The notes under the pieces were generated by a model that did not search any database, was not told the origin of the DNA, and saw only the letters and a list, made by a program, of their open reading frames with translations. From assembly GCA_036394995.1 (NCBI GenBank), contig DASWED010000029.1, positions 1-38,935 of the forward strand: 38,935 nt of DNA, given 5' to 3'. Positions within the stretch are counted from its first letter, which is position 1. Each line of letters begins with the position of its first letter. Made by a program: the position numbers and the translations under genes. Origin of the DNA: DASWED01 sp036394995 (lineage in GTDB: Bacteria > Actinomycetota > UBA4738 > JACQTL01). Shown piece after piece: positions 30,031-37,432 of the stretch.

Positions 30031-31155
30031 GGTGGCGGCGCCGTCGACCAGCGCCGACAGCTCCACCGCCTCCAGCCCATGGGCCTCCGCCACGCCCCCG
30101 TTCGTGGTCTGCCCGCCGTACGCGTTCACTCCCCGGGCCAGCATGGGGTCCCGGCGAACGGCGTCCTCCAGCCCCCGGTTGGCGATCTCCAGCGCGAACG
30201 GCAGCGTCACGTTGGTCAGCGCGTACGTGGAGGTGTTCGGCACGGCCCCGGGCATGTTCCCCACGGCGTAGTGCACGACGTCGTGGAGCACATACGTGGG
30301 GTCGGAGTGGGTGGTCATGTGGGAGGTCTCCACGCACCCCCCCTGGTCGATGGCGATGTCGATGATCACGGAGCCGGGTCGCATCGACGCCACCATCTCC
30401 TCGCTCACGAGCTTGGGGGCCTTGGCCCCGGGCACCAGCACGGATCCGATCAGGATGTCGCACTCCCGGACCCGCTGCTCCAGGGTCAGCCGGTCCGACA
30501 TCAGCGTCATGATCCGGCCCTTCTGGACCTGATCGATGAGACGGAGCTTGTCGAGGTTCTTGTCCACCACGATCACCTCGGCCTCCATGCCGGCGGCGAT
30601 CCACGCGGCGTTCGCCCCGGCCATCCCCGCGCCCAGCACCAGGACCTTGGCCGGGCGCACCCCGGACACCCCGCCCATCAGCACCCCCCGCCCGCCGTAC
30701 TCCTTCTCCTGGAGGCGGGCCCCGACGTGGGGAGCCATCCGCCCGGCCACCTCGCTCATCGGCGCGAGGAGCGGGAGGCGCCCGTGCGGGTCCTCCACCG
30801 TCTCGTAGGCGACGGCCTTCACGTTGCGCCGCAACAGCTCCTGGGTGAGCTCCCTCGAGGCCGCCAGGTGGAGGTACGTGAACAGGATCTGCCCCTCCCC
30901 CATGTGCTCGTACTCCGACGGGACCGGCTCCTTGACCTTGAGGACCATGTCGGCCTGGCGCCACACGTCCTCGGCGGAGCCCACGAACTCCGCCCCGGCC
31001 CGCTTGTACCGGTCCCCGTACAGCGACGATCCCTCGCCCGCCCCCTCCTGGACCAGCACCTGGTGCCCCGCGGCCGTGAGCTCGCGGGCCCCCTCCGGGG
31101 TGAGCGCGACGCGATACTCGTTGTCCTTGACCTCTTTCGGGACGCCGACAATCAC
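30028..31155 (-). CDS. ald: Alanine dehydrogenase
   Basis: NAD-dependent interconversion of alanine and pyruvate plus ammonia. 375 residues from GTG 31155, which has AAGGAGGGG upstream; the longer frame to 31176 adds unconserved residues. VIVGVPKEVKDNEYRVALTP is the classic N-terminus. K (VLKVKEPVPSEY) and H (FTYLHLA) catalytic positions are present, the Rossmann site is VLGAGMAGANAA (about 173-184), and MPGAVPNTSTYALTN closes the active site. In Mycobacterium ald is elsewhere, so its insertion between NUDIX and xerD is a local difference. Confidence 0.96.
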   Translation of the reverse strand: MIVGVPKEVKDNEYRVALTPEGARELTAAGHQVLVQEGAGEGSSLYGDRYKRAGAEFVGSAEDVWRQADMVLKVKEPVPSEYEHMGEGQILFTYLHLAASRELTQELLRRNVKAVAYETVEDPHGRLPLLAPMSEVAGRMAPHVGARLQEKEYGGRGVLMGGVSGVRPAKVLVLGAGMAGANAAWIAAGMEAEVIVVDKNLDKLRLIDQVQKGRIMTLMSDRLTLEQRVRECDILIGSVLVPGAKAPKLVSEEMVASMRPGSVIIDIAIDQGGCVETSHMTTHSDPTYVLHDVVHYAVGNMPGAVPNTSTYALTNVTLPFALEIANRGLEDAVRRDPMLARGVNAYGGQTTNGGVAEAHGLEAVELSALVDGAAT

Positions 31156-31180
31156 GCGAGCCCCTCCTTCCCTCACCGTG

Positions 31181-31186
31181 AGCCTA
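31181..31186 (-). promoter_or_regulatory. -10 box of ald
   Basis: TAGGCT on the minus strand, 25 nt before GTG 31155, leaving a short leader with a strong ribosome site. Confidence 0.4.
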
Positions 31187-31238
31187 CTCCGACGGCGCCC
31201 CGGACCGGTGCACCCTCGGGGACACGGGGCCTCGGCCC

Positions 31239-31757
31239 TCAGCCCTCCGTTCGATCCGCCGCCAGCATCAGGGCCACCGCGCTCTTGGCGTCGCGGATGC
31301 GGCCGTCGTGGACCGCGGCGACGGCCTCGGCCAGGGACATCCGGACGACCTCGATCTCGCCCTCGTGGGGTCCCGCCGTTTCGACGTTCGCCAGGAACAG
31401 CTCGATGACCTCGTCGGAGAACCCCGGCGAGGAGTAGATCCGCCCCAGTGGCTCGATCCGCTCCACCCGGTGGCCCGTCTCCTCGAGGATCTCGCGGGCC
31501 GCGCAGTCGGCCGGGCCCTCGCCCGCCACGTCCCGGACCCCGGCCGGGATCTCCAGGAGGTCCTCCCCCACCGCGTCACGGAACTGCCGGACCAGCAGGA
31601 CATCGCCGCCGTGGAGCGCCACCGCGGCGCAGGCCCCGGGATGATGGACCACCTCCCGGTATCGGCCCTCCCACACCTCGACCGACAGCAACCGGCCACG
31701 GAACACCTCGCGGCGGCCGGACGCGGGCTGGGGCGAGTCAGTGGTGTTGGGCGGCAC
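31239..31757 (-). CDS. NUDIX hydrolase, ADP-ribose pyrophosphatase type
   Basis: 172 residues. The Nudix box is GVRDVAGEGPADCAAREILEETG (split here: PAGVRDVAGEG, then AAREILEETGH) with one residue more than the minimal G-x5-E spacing, as in several actinobacterial ADP-ribose pyrophosphatases. VLLVRQFRDAVGEDLLEIPAG precedes it, and YSSPGFSDEVIELFLA follows, a segment typical of the NudF group. Probable substrate is ADP-ribose or a similar nucleotide sugar. GTG 31757 is 6 nt after the pyrG stop; the same order is found at Rv1699-Rv1700. Confidence 0.9.
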   Translation of the reverse strand: MPPNTTDSPQPASGRREVFRGRLLSVEVWEGRYREVVHHPGACAAVALHGGDVLLVRQFRDAVGEDLLEIPAGVRDVAGEGPADCAAREILEETGHRVERIEPLGRIYSSPGFSDEVIELFLANVETAGPHEGEIEVVRMSLAEAVAAVHDGRIRDAKSAVALMLAADRTEG

Positions 31758-31763
31758 CCGGGA

Positions 31764-33401
31764 CTACCCGGGCAGCACGACGGTCTGGCGCTCGCCGGAC
31801 TCCCTGCGGACCAGCGCCGCGCCCACGAATTCCCGGAACAGCGGATGGGGGCGCGTCGGCCGGGACCGGAGCTCGGGGTGGAACTGACCGGCCACGAAGA
31901 ACGGGTGGTCGGCCAGCTCGATGGTCTCCACCAGCAGGCGGTTCGGCGACCATCCGGAGAACACCAGCCCGTGCTCCGACAGCACCCGGTGGTACTCGGG
32001 GTTCACCTCGTACCGGTGACGGTGGCGCTCCATCACCACGTCCTCGCCGTAGGCCCGCTGGGTCCGGGTCCCGTTCACCAGGTGGCAGGGCTGGGCCCCC
32101 AGCCGCATGGTCGCGCCCATGTCGGTGACGCCGTGCTGCTCGGGCAGCAAGTCGATCACGGGGTGGGGTGTGGTGGGGTCGAACTCGCTGGAGTTGGCCC
32201 CCTCCAGCCCGCACACGTTGCGGGCGAACTCGATCACCGCGGTCTGGAGCCCCAGGCACAGGCCGAGATAGGGGACCTTCCGCTCCCGCGCGTACCTGAT
32301 GGCCTCGAGCTTGCCCTCGATCCCCCGCCACCCGAACCCGCCGGGGACCACGATGCCGTCCACGCCGGCCAGGATCTCCTCGGTGTCCGCCACCAGGTCG
32401 TCGGAGCGGACCCACCGGATGTCCACGCGGGCCCCGTGGTGGAACCCGGCGTGGCTCAGCGCCTCGATCACCGACAGGTACGCGTCACGGAGGTTCACGT
32501 ACTTCCCGACGATCGCGACGGTCACGGGCTCGGTGGCGCCGTGGATCCGCTGCACCAGCTCCTGCCACTCCGTGAGGTCGGGACGGGCCTCGATCCGGAG
32601 GTGGCTGGCCAGGTACGTGTCGAGGCCCTCCTCGTGCATGGTCAGCGGGACCACGTAGATCGACTCCGCGTCCACGGCGGCCACCACCCCGGCCATCGGG
32701 ACGTCGCACTGCAGGGAGATCTTCTCCTTGAGGTTGTCCGTGATGGGCCGGTCGCTCCGGAGCACGATGGCGTCGGGCTGGATACCGATGGAGCGGAGCT
32801 CGCGGACGGAGTGCTGGGTGGGCTTGGTCTTCGACTCGCCGGTGGGCCCGATGAACGGCACCAGCGAGACGTGGACGAACGCGCAGTGGTCCCGTCCCAC
32901 CTCGTTGCGGAGCTGCCGGATGGCCTCCAGGAACGGCAGCGACTCGATGTCGCCGACCGTCCCCCCCACCTCCACGACCACGACGTCGGCGTCCTCGGTC
33001 TCCGCCAGGGCCCGGATCCGGGACTTGATCTCGTTCGTGATGTGGGGGATGACCTGGACGGTCTTGCCCAGGAACTCGCCCCGGCGCTCCTTGGCGATGA
33101 CCGTGGAGTACACGGCCCCCGTGGTGACGTTCGACCCCTTGTGCAGGCTCTCGTCGGTGAACCGCTCGTAGTGCCCGAGGTCGAGGTCCGTCTCGGCGCC
33201 GTCGTCCAGCACGAACACCTCGCCGTGCTCGAACGGATTCATGGTCCCGGGATCGACGTTGATGTACGGGTCGAGCTTCTGGAGGGTGACCCGGAGGCCG
33301 CGGGAGCGGAAGAGGCGTCCCAGGGAGGCGGTGGTGATCCCCTTCCCGAGGCCGGATGCCACGCCTCCCGTGACGAAGATGAACTTCCTGTGCTCGGTCA
33401 C
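31764..33401 (-). CDS. pyrG: CTP synthase
   Basis: Makes CTP from UTP with glutamine. 545 residues. The synthetase half has FIFVTGGVASGLGKG (8-22) and QKLDPYINVDPGTMNPFEHGEVF (41-63, shortened from a longer block); the glutaminase half has the Cys nucleophile in LGLCLGLQTAV and the His in GQFHPEL. GTG 33401 has only a weak ribosome site (CGAGG next to it) and a TAGAGT box 11 nt upstream. Neighbours match the mycobacterial pyrG locus. No recognisable pyrG attenuator (GGGC-start plus terminator) was seen upstream. Confidence 0.97.
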   Translation of the reverse strand: MTEHRKFIFVTGGVASGLGKGITTASLGRLFRSRGLRVTLQKLDPYINVDPGTMNPFEHGEVFVLDDGAETDLDLGHYERFTDESLHKGSNVTTGAVYSTVIAKERRGEFLGKTVQVIPHITNEIKSRIRALAETEDADVVVVEVGGTVGDIESLPFLEAIRQLRNEVGRDHCAFVHVSLVPFIGPTGESKTKPTQHSVRELRSIGIQPDAIVLRSDRPITDNLKEKISLQCDVPMAGVVAAVDAESIYVVPLTMHEEGLDTYLASHLRIEARPDLTEWQELVQRIHGATEPVTVAIVGKYVNLRDAYLSVIEALSHAGFHHGARVDIRWVRSDDLVADTEEILAGVDGIVVPGGFGWRGIEGKLEAIRYARERKVPYLGLCLGLQTAVIEFARNVCGLEGANSSEFDPTTPHPVIDLLPEQHGVTDMGATMRLGAQPCHLVNGTRTQRAYGEDVVMERHRHRYEVNPEYHRVLSEHGLVFSGWSPNRLLVETIELADHPFFVAGQFHPELRSRPTRPHPLFREFVGAALVRRESGERQTVVLPG

Positions 33402-33412
33402 CTCGGGATTTC

Positions 33413-33418
33413 ACTCTA
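33413..33418 (-). promoter_or_regulatory. -10 box of pyrG
   Basis: TAGAGT on the minus strand, 11 nt before GTG 33401; no clear -35 hexamer. Confidence 0.35.
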
Positions 33419-33497
33419 GCAGAGGGTTCTCGCCCGGCGGGTCGGTTCCGTCCGGAAGTTGCCGGTTCCCGCGAAAATTTCTCCGGCCGCGTTCCGG

Positions 33498-34373
33498 TCA
33501 GTGCGTGCCGACGGTCTCAGCGGGGGCCGCGTCCGGTTCGTGGCCCGTCTGCGGCAGACGGCCGGCCCCGTCGATCCACCGGAGCGGCGGGATCGCGCGG
33601 ATGGCCCGGGACAGCGTGATGGTCTCCGCCAGCAGGTTCATGGCCACCACCAGGGCGGCCGCGGCCATCACCCCCGCGTCGGACAGCTCCAGGTACAGCC
33701 CGGCCCCCAGCACGAACCCCAGGAGGTTCGCGCCGCCGTCCCCGAGCATGGCTCGCTCCCGGAGGTCGGGCCACAGCGCTGCGAGCTCGGCACCGGCCAG
33801 GCGGACCAGTAGCGCCGGCGGGCCCAGGAACATCAGCACGACGGCCGGCACCAGGAAGGCCTTCCCGGCCCGGCCGGGGACCACGTCGAGGCCGTTCAGC
33901 AGGTTCGCGGTCCCGGCCATCAGGACCACCCCGAGCAGTCCGACCGTCCCCGGGCGGTGCGGCGCGGCCAGCACGACGGCCGCGGCGGCCAGCACCGCGG
34001 CCACGGCCTTCACGATGCCGGTGGTCAGCCGGCCCCGGAACAGGGCCCGGAGGTGGCCGCCCAGCCCCCGGGGGCCGCCGGGGAGGAGGTCGTCGAGGAG
34101 CCCGGCCACGAACACCAGGGCGGACGCGGGGAGGAGGTACCACGTGATCCGGCCGAGCGGGGGGCCCCACGCCGCGGCCGCGGCCACGGCGACGCCCTGG
34201 GCTCCCACCGACGCCACGAACAGGGCGGTCCCCAGCGTCGCGGGGACGGACCGGCCCCGGTGGTTCGTCACCGCCAGCCGGCGCCGCCACCGGGACGGCA
34301 TGGCCACCATGGCGCACGCGGCCAGCCCGAACCCCACAACGAGGAGCAGGGCCTCCCGCCAGCCGCTCGTCAC
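33498..34373 (-). CDS. MraY/WecA-family polyprenyl-phosphate sugar-phosphate transferase
   Basis: A 291-residue membrane enzyme with about ten hydrophobic helices. The family features are present: NHRGRSVPATLG (37-48), the Asp pair D94-D95 in LLDDL, K122, the nucleotide site NLLNGLDVVPG (157-167) and MLGDGGANLLG (209-219). It should move a sugar-1-phosphate from a UDP-sugar to a lipid phosphate, starting an envelope glycan. It is next to a family 2 glycosyltransferase and SteB, so septal or teichoic-type polymer assembly is plausible but inferred. It is not in a mur/fts cluster, so MraY itself is unlikely. GTG start at 34373. Confidence 0.85.
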   Translation of the reverse strand: MTSGWREALLLVVGFGLAACAMVAMPSRWRRRLAVTNHRGRSVPATLGTALFVASVGAQGVAVAAAAAWGPPLGRITWYLLPASALVFVAGLLDDLLPGGPRGLGGHLRALFRGRLTTGIVKAVAAVLAAAAVVLAAPHRPGTVGLLGVVLMAGTANLLNGLDVVPGRAGKAFLVPAVVLMFLGPPALLVRLAGAELAALWPDLRERAMLGDGGANLLGFVLGAGLYLELSDAGVMAAAALVVAMNLLAETITLSRAIRAIPPLRWIDGAGRLPQTGHEPDAAPAETVGTH

Positions 34374-34377
34374 GCCG

Positions 34378-35127
34378 TCACCGCCACCCCGCCACGCGCG
34401 GGACCATGGCCCGGACGATGTCGGCGCCCTGGACCGCCCGGTGGCCGAACCCGGCGGCGTCGCGGCCGGTGAACCGGTGGACCACCGGCGCCTCCACCTC
34501 CGCCACGCGGAACCCCAGCCGGGCGGCGTCTGCCGTCATCGCCGCCTCCACCCCGAAGCCCGGCGCCAGGGGCCGGCACGCCTCGAGGCACCGGCGGGTC
34601 ACGGCCCGCTGCCCCGACAGCGGCGCCCGGGCCCGATACCCGGAGGCTCGCTCGATCATCCACGCGGCCGACCGGCGGACCAGGCCGAACCCGCCGGCCC
34701 CCGCGGGCGGGGCGGGAGGCACGGCCACGGCCAGGTCTGCGTCCCCCGCGAGCACCGGTCCCAGCACCGCCTCCAGCGCGCCGGCCGACTCGGCCAGGTC
34801 CGCATCGGTCAGGAGGATCACCTCCGCCGGTCCGGCGGCGTCGATGGCCCGTTCCAGGGCGGCGCCCTTTCCGCGGTTCCGTCCGGACCGGATCACGGCC
34901 GCGCCGGCGGCCAGCGCCGCGGCGGCCGTCCCGTCCCGGGAGCCGTCGTCCGCCACCACCACCCGGCGGACGCCGGGGATGCGGAGCAGGGCCCGGACGG
35001 TGGCCGCGATGCGATCGGCCTCCTGGTGCGCGGCGACCACGGCCACCGCCCCGGTGGCCCCCGGCTCGCCGCGCATGACCGGGGGGTCGCGGCTCGTGGC
35101 GATGCCGTGCGGGCCGGAGGCGTCCAT
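34378..35127 (-). CDS. Family 2 glycosyltransferase
   Basis: 249 residues with a GT-A fold. VAVVAAHQEADRIAATVRAL (28-47) and VVVADDGSRDGTAAAALAAGA (55-75, shortened) contain the nucleotide-binding DDGS; LLTDADLAE (104-112) is the DxD motif; GYRARAPLSGQRAVTRR follows. It resembles polyprenyl-phosphate-type transferases without the C-terminal membrane helices. It begins 2 nt after the steB stop and ends 4 nt before the MraY-like gene, so steB, GT2 and the MraY-like gene are probably one unit. The donor is unknown. Confidence 0.85.
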   Translation of the reverse strand: MDASGPHGIATSRDPPVMRGEPGATGAVAVVAAHQEADRIAATVRALLRIPGVRRVVVADDGSRDGTAAAALAAGAAVIRSGRNRGKGAALERAIDAAGPAEVILLTDADLAESAGALEAVLGPVLAGDADLAVAVPPAPPAGAGGFGLVRRSAAWMIERASGYRARAPLSGQRAVTRRCLEACRPLAPGFGVEAAMTADAARLGFRVAEVEAPVVHRFTGRDAAGFGHRAVQGADIVRAMVPRVAGWR

Positions 35128-35129
35128 GG

Positions 35130-36047
35130 TCAGGAGGTCGGGGGCTTCGGCAGGAGCTGGGCACCCTCGTCGGTCCCGTAGTTCCCACCGCTGCCCCCCA
35201 GCAGCATCCGGTCGAGGCCGAGCACCAGGGCCACGCCTCCGACGTCCTGATCCATGTCGTCCACCGTCATCAGGCGATCGGTGGACAGGGAGTCGTCCTG
35301 GCGCAGGAGGCTCACGAGCGGGTGGGCGGCGGCGTCGGCGTCCTCGCCCTCGCCCGCCGCGATCATCACGCCGGCGTCCGACATCTCACGCACCATCTGG
35401 AGCACGAACGTGTCGATGGGAACGGCCGGCTGGGCCTGCCCCCCGCCCACCACGACCTCCAGCCGGTCCGGCCCGCCCACCGCGGACAGGTCCGACGTGG
35501 GGGCCGCCCGCACGAACCCGGCCTTCACCAGCTCCTCGAGCAGGTCCGTCTCCGGGCGGGCGACCGTTCCCGCACCGCGGGCCAGCCGGTCCGCGAGCGC
35601 CAGGGAGGCATCGGACACGACGACATCCGGGGGGGTGGTCCCGTCCACGCCGAGGAGGTCCGCCAGCTCCTCGGTGGCGCCGGCGGAGGCGAGCTTCGAC
35701 GTCATGGTCAGCGTGACGACCTCGGCCCCGGCCGTGGCCAGCCCGTCCCTGGCCTGTCCCACCGCGTCCTGGTCCACGGGATCCCACGTGATCACCACGG
35801 CCCGCTCACCGTCCAGGGCGCCGTCGATGAGCCAGTCCCGCGCGCCGGAGACGAAGCTGCTGACGAACCCCCGGAGCTCCCCCACCTGGCTCCGGAGGTC
35901 ACTGTTCTGGTCGGCCACGCGGCTGTTGTTCTTCCGGAGCTGCTCGACGAGGGTCTGCTTGATGACCGTGGTGCCGGCCAGGACCCCCAGGGCCAGCGCC
36001 AGGAACACCGCCACGATCGTCACCAGATGGTAGCGGAAGGAGATCAG
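35130..36047 (-). CDS. steB: SteB/MctB-like membrane protein with CTG start
   Basis: 305 residues, matching the MctB 'copper transporter' family (Rv1698) and the SteB partner of SteA. The N-terminus (L)ISFRYHLVTIVAVFLALALGVLAGTT is one membrane anchor equal to MISLRQH... of Rv1698 as I remember it; a coiled coil (residues ~30-60) and an extracytoplasmic alpha/beta domain follow. That N-terminus requires CTG 36047, which has AGGAGG 7 nt upstream; the first canonical codon, GTG 36023, would drop eight conserved residues and has no ribosome site. In Corynebacterium SteA/SteB act at the division septum. A pore function is disputed. Confidence 0.85.
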   Translation of the reverse strand: MISFRYHLVTIVAVFLALALGVLAGTTVIKQTLVEQLRKNNSRVADQNSDLRSQVGELRGFVSSFVSGARDWLIDGALDGERAVVITWDPVDQDAVGQARDGLATAGAEVVTLTMTSKLASAGATEELADLLGVDGTTPPDVVVSDASLALADRLARGAGTVARPETDLLEELVKAGFVRAAPTSDLSAVGGPDRLEVVVGGGQAQPAVPIDTFVLQMVREMSDAGVMIAAGEGEDADAAAHPLVSLLRQDDSLSTDRLMTVDDMDQDVGGVALVLGLDRMLLGGSGGNYGTDEGAQLLPKPPTS

Positions 36048-36090
36048 GGCGCACCCTCCTCGTTCGTCGCGGGGTCGGCTGCTCGCATGG

Positions 36091-37227
36091 TCAGAACAGG
36101 CTGCCGATCTGCTCCAGCAGCTGGTGGATGAACAGCCGGAACGGCTGCGAGACCACCGCCATCACGATCATGGCGAGCAGCGCCGAGCCCACCAGGAGCA
36201 TCAGGTCCCGGACCCGGACCCGGCCGCTGTACAGTCGGGACACCCCCTTCGCGTCCATGAGGATCTCGCCCACCCGTAGTCGGACCAGGAACGTGCTGGC
36301 CATGCCCATCCGGCCCTTGTCCAGGAATTCCCGGAGGTTCCCGTGCGTCCCCACGGCCACGATGAGCTCGGCCCCCTTGCCGTGCGCGAGGAGGAACGCC
36401 ATGTCCTCGCTGGTCCCGGTGCTCTCCATGACCCGGAACGGGATCCCGAGGGCCTCCAGTCGCTCCCGGCCGGGGGCCTCTCCGCCGGGATACGCGTGGA
36501 CCACCACCTCGGGCGGGAGGCGCCGGCGGAGCAGCGTGCGGGGCCGGAGCGCCAGGGCCAATGTCCTCGCGGAGACGCTGTCCATGTCCCCGACGATGAG
36601 GTCGGGGTGGTAGCCCTCGTCCACCAGGGCGTCGGCCCCTCCGTCCACGCCGATCAGGACCGGCCCCACGTCGCGGATGTACGGGCGGAGGGCCGCGAGG
36701 TCCTGCGTGTAGTTGTATCCCCGCACCACCACCAGGGCCGGACGCCCGGCCAGCTGGTGGGCCAGCTCGGGCAGCCCCGAGCCACCGAACAGCAGGTCCC
36801 GTTCGCGCTGCATGAACTCGAGGGTGTTGGTGGCGAAGCTCTCGAACTGCTCGGCCATGCGGACACGGGCCTCCTCCATGCCCGCTTCCACGGAGGCCTC
36901 GCTCTGGCGGATCCCCACGCCGGCCAGCACCGAGCCGACGTAGACCCGGTCCCCCTCCAGCCGGACCGGGTCTCCCTCCCGGACCTTGTCCATCAGCAGG
37001 GGTCCCACCGAGTCGATGAGCGGGATGCCGGCCTGGACGAGGATGGAGGGGCCGAGGTTCGGGTACCGGCCGCTGATCGAGCCGGCCGCGTTCACCACGC
37101 CCGCCACGCCGGCGGCCACCAGCCCCTCCGCGGCGAGGCGGTCGAGGTCCTCGTGGTCGATCACGGCGACCTCGCCGGGATGGACCCGGCGCAGGAGGCT
37201 CTTGGTCCTGCGGTCGACCCGGGCCAC
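36091..37227 (-). CDS. steA: SteA-like cytokinetic ring protein (thiamin pyrophosphokinase-like fold)
   Basis: 378 residues from GTG 37227. GVARVDRRTKSLLRRVHPGEVAVIDHEDLDR and AAGSISGRYPNLGPSILVQAGIPLIDSVGP (shortened blocks) match Rv1697/SteA; the central region has the TPK-like VLIGVDGGADALVDEGYHPDLIVGDMDSVS. The C-terminal ~40 residues (LMLLVGSALLAMIVMAVVS) form one membrane helix. Homologues start about 20 residues earlier; in this frame upstream there is no ATG, GTG or TTG, only ACG behind AAAGGGGG. So the N-terminus is unsure. It lies between recN and steB, as in Mycobacterium. Confidence 0.88.
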   Translation of the reverse strand: MARVDRRTKSLLRRVHPGEVAVIDHEDLDRLAAEGLVAAGVAGVVNAAGSISGRYPNLGPSILVQAGIPLIDSVGPLLMDKVREGDPVRLEGDRVYVGSVLAGVGIRQSEASVEAGMEEARVRMAEQFESFATNTLEFMQRERDLLFGGSGLPELAHQLAGRPALVVVRGYNYTQDLAALRPYIRDVGPVLIGVDGGADALVDEGYHPDLIVGDMDSVSARTLALALRPRTLLRRRLPPEVVVHAYPGGEAPGRERLEALGIPFRVMESTGTSEDMAFLLAHGKGAELIVAVGTHGNLREFLDKGRMGMASTFLVRLRVGEILMDAKGVSRLYSGRVRVRDLMLLVGSALLAMIVMAVVSQPFRLFIHQLLEQIGSLF

Positions 37228-37243
37228 GCCGGCGGCCGGGCGG

Positions 37244-37270
37244 GCTCGCCTCGAGCGTAGTCGAAGCAGG
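37244..37270. repeat. Dispersed-repeat-like hairpin in the steA 5' region
   Basis: On the minus strand it contains CTTCGACTACGCTCGAGG, with arms CTTCGA and TCGAGG around CTACGC. I know closely similar CTTCGACTACGCTC sequences as abundant intergenic repeats in several high-GC phyla. Whether it is dispersed in this genome cannot be seen from one copy. Confidence 0.35.
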
Positions 37271-37358
37271 CTCCTGGGCCTTGTTGCGGCCGTGGGATGC
37301 CCCCTTTCGGTCCGATCGCGGGCACTGGAACGCGTGGGCTCACGCCGGTGTCCCGAAA

Positions 37359-37372
37359 CTGTGCACAGCGTA
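37359..37372 (-). promoter_or_regulatory. -10 box and palindrome in the recN-steA gap
   Basis: TACGCT on the minus strand (37367-37372) is overlapped by the perfect palindrome CTGTGCACAG (37359-37368), which would cover the transcription start. The 205-bp gap 37228-37432 otherwise holds only the repeat at 37244 and no further gene that I can support. Confidence 0.4.
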
Positions 37373-37432
37373 ACGGACCGGTCGTCGCTCGGTGCCGTCG
37401 GGGTCGGGGATCGACGGCGGGCCGAACCGGGG

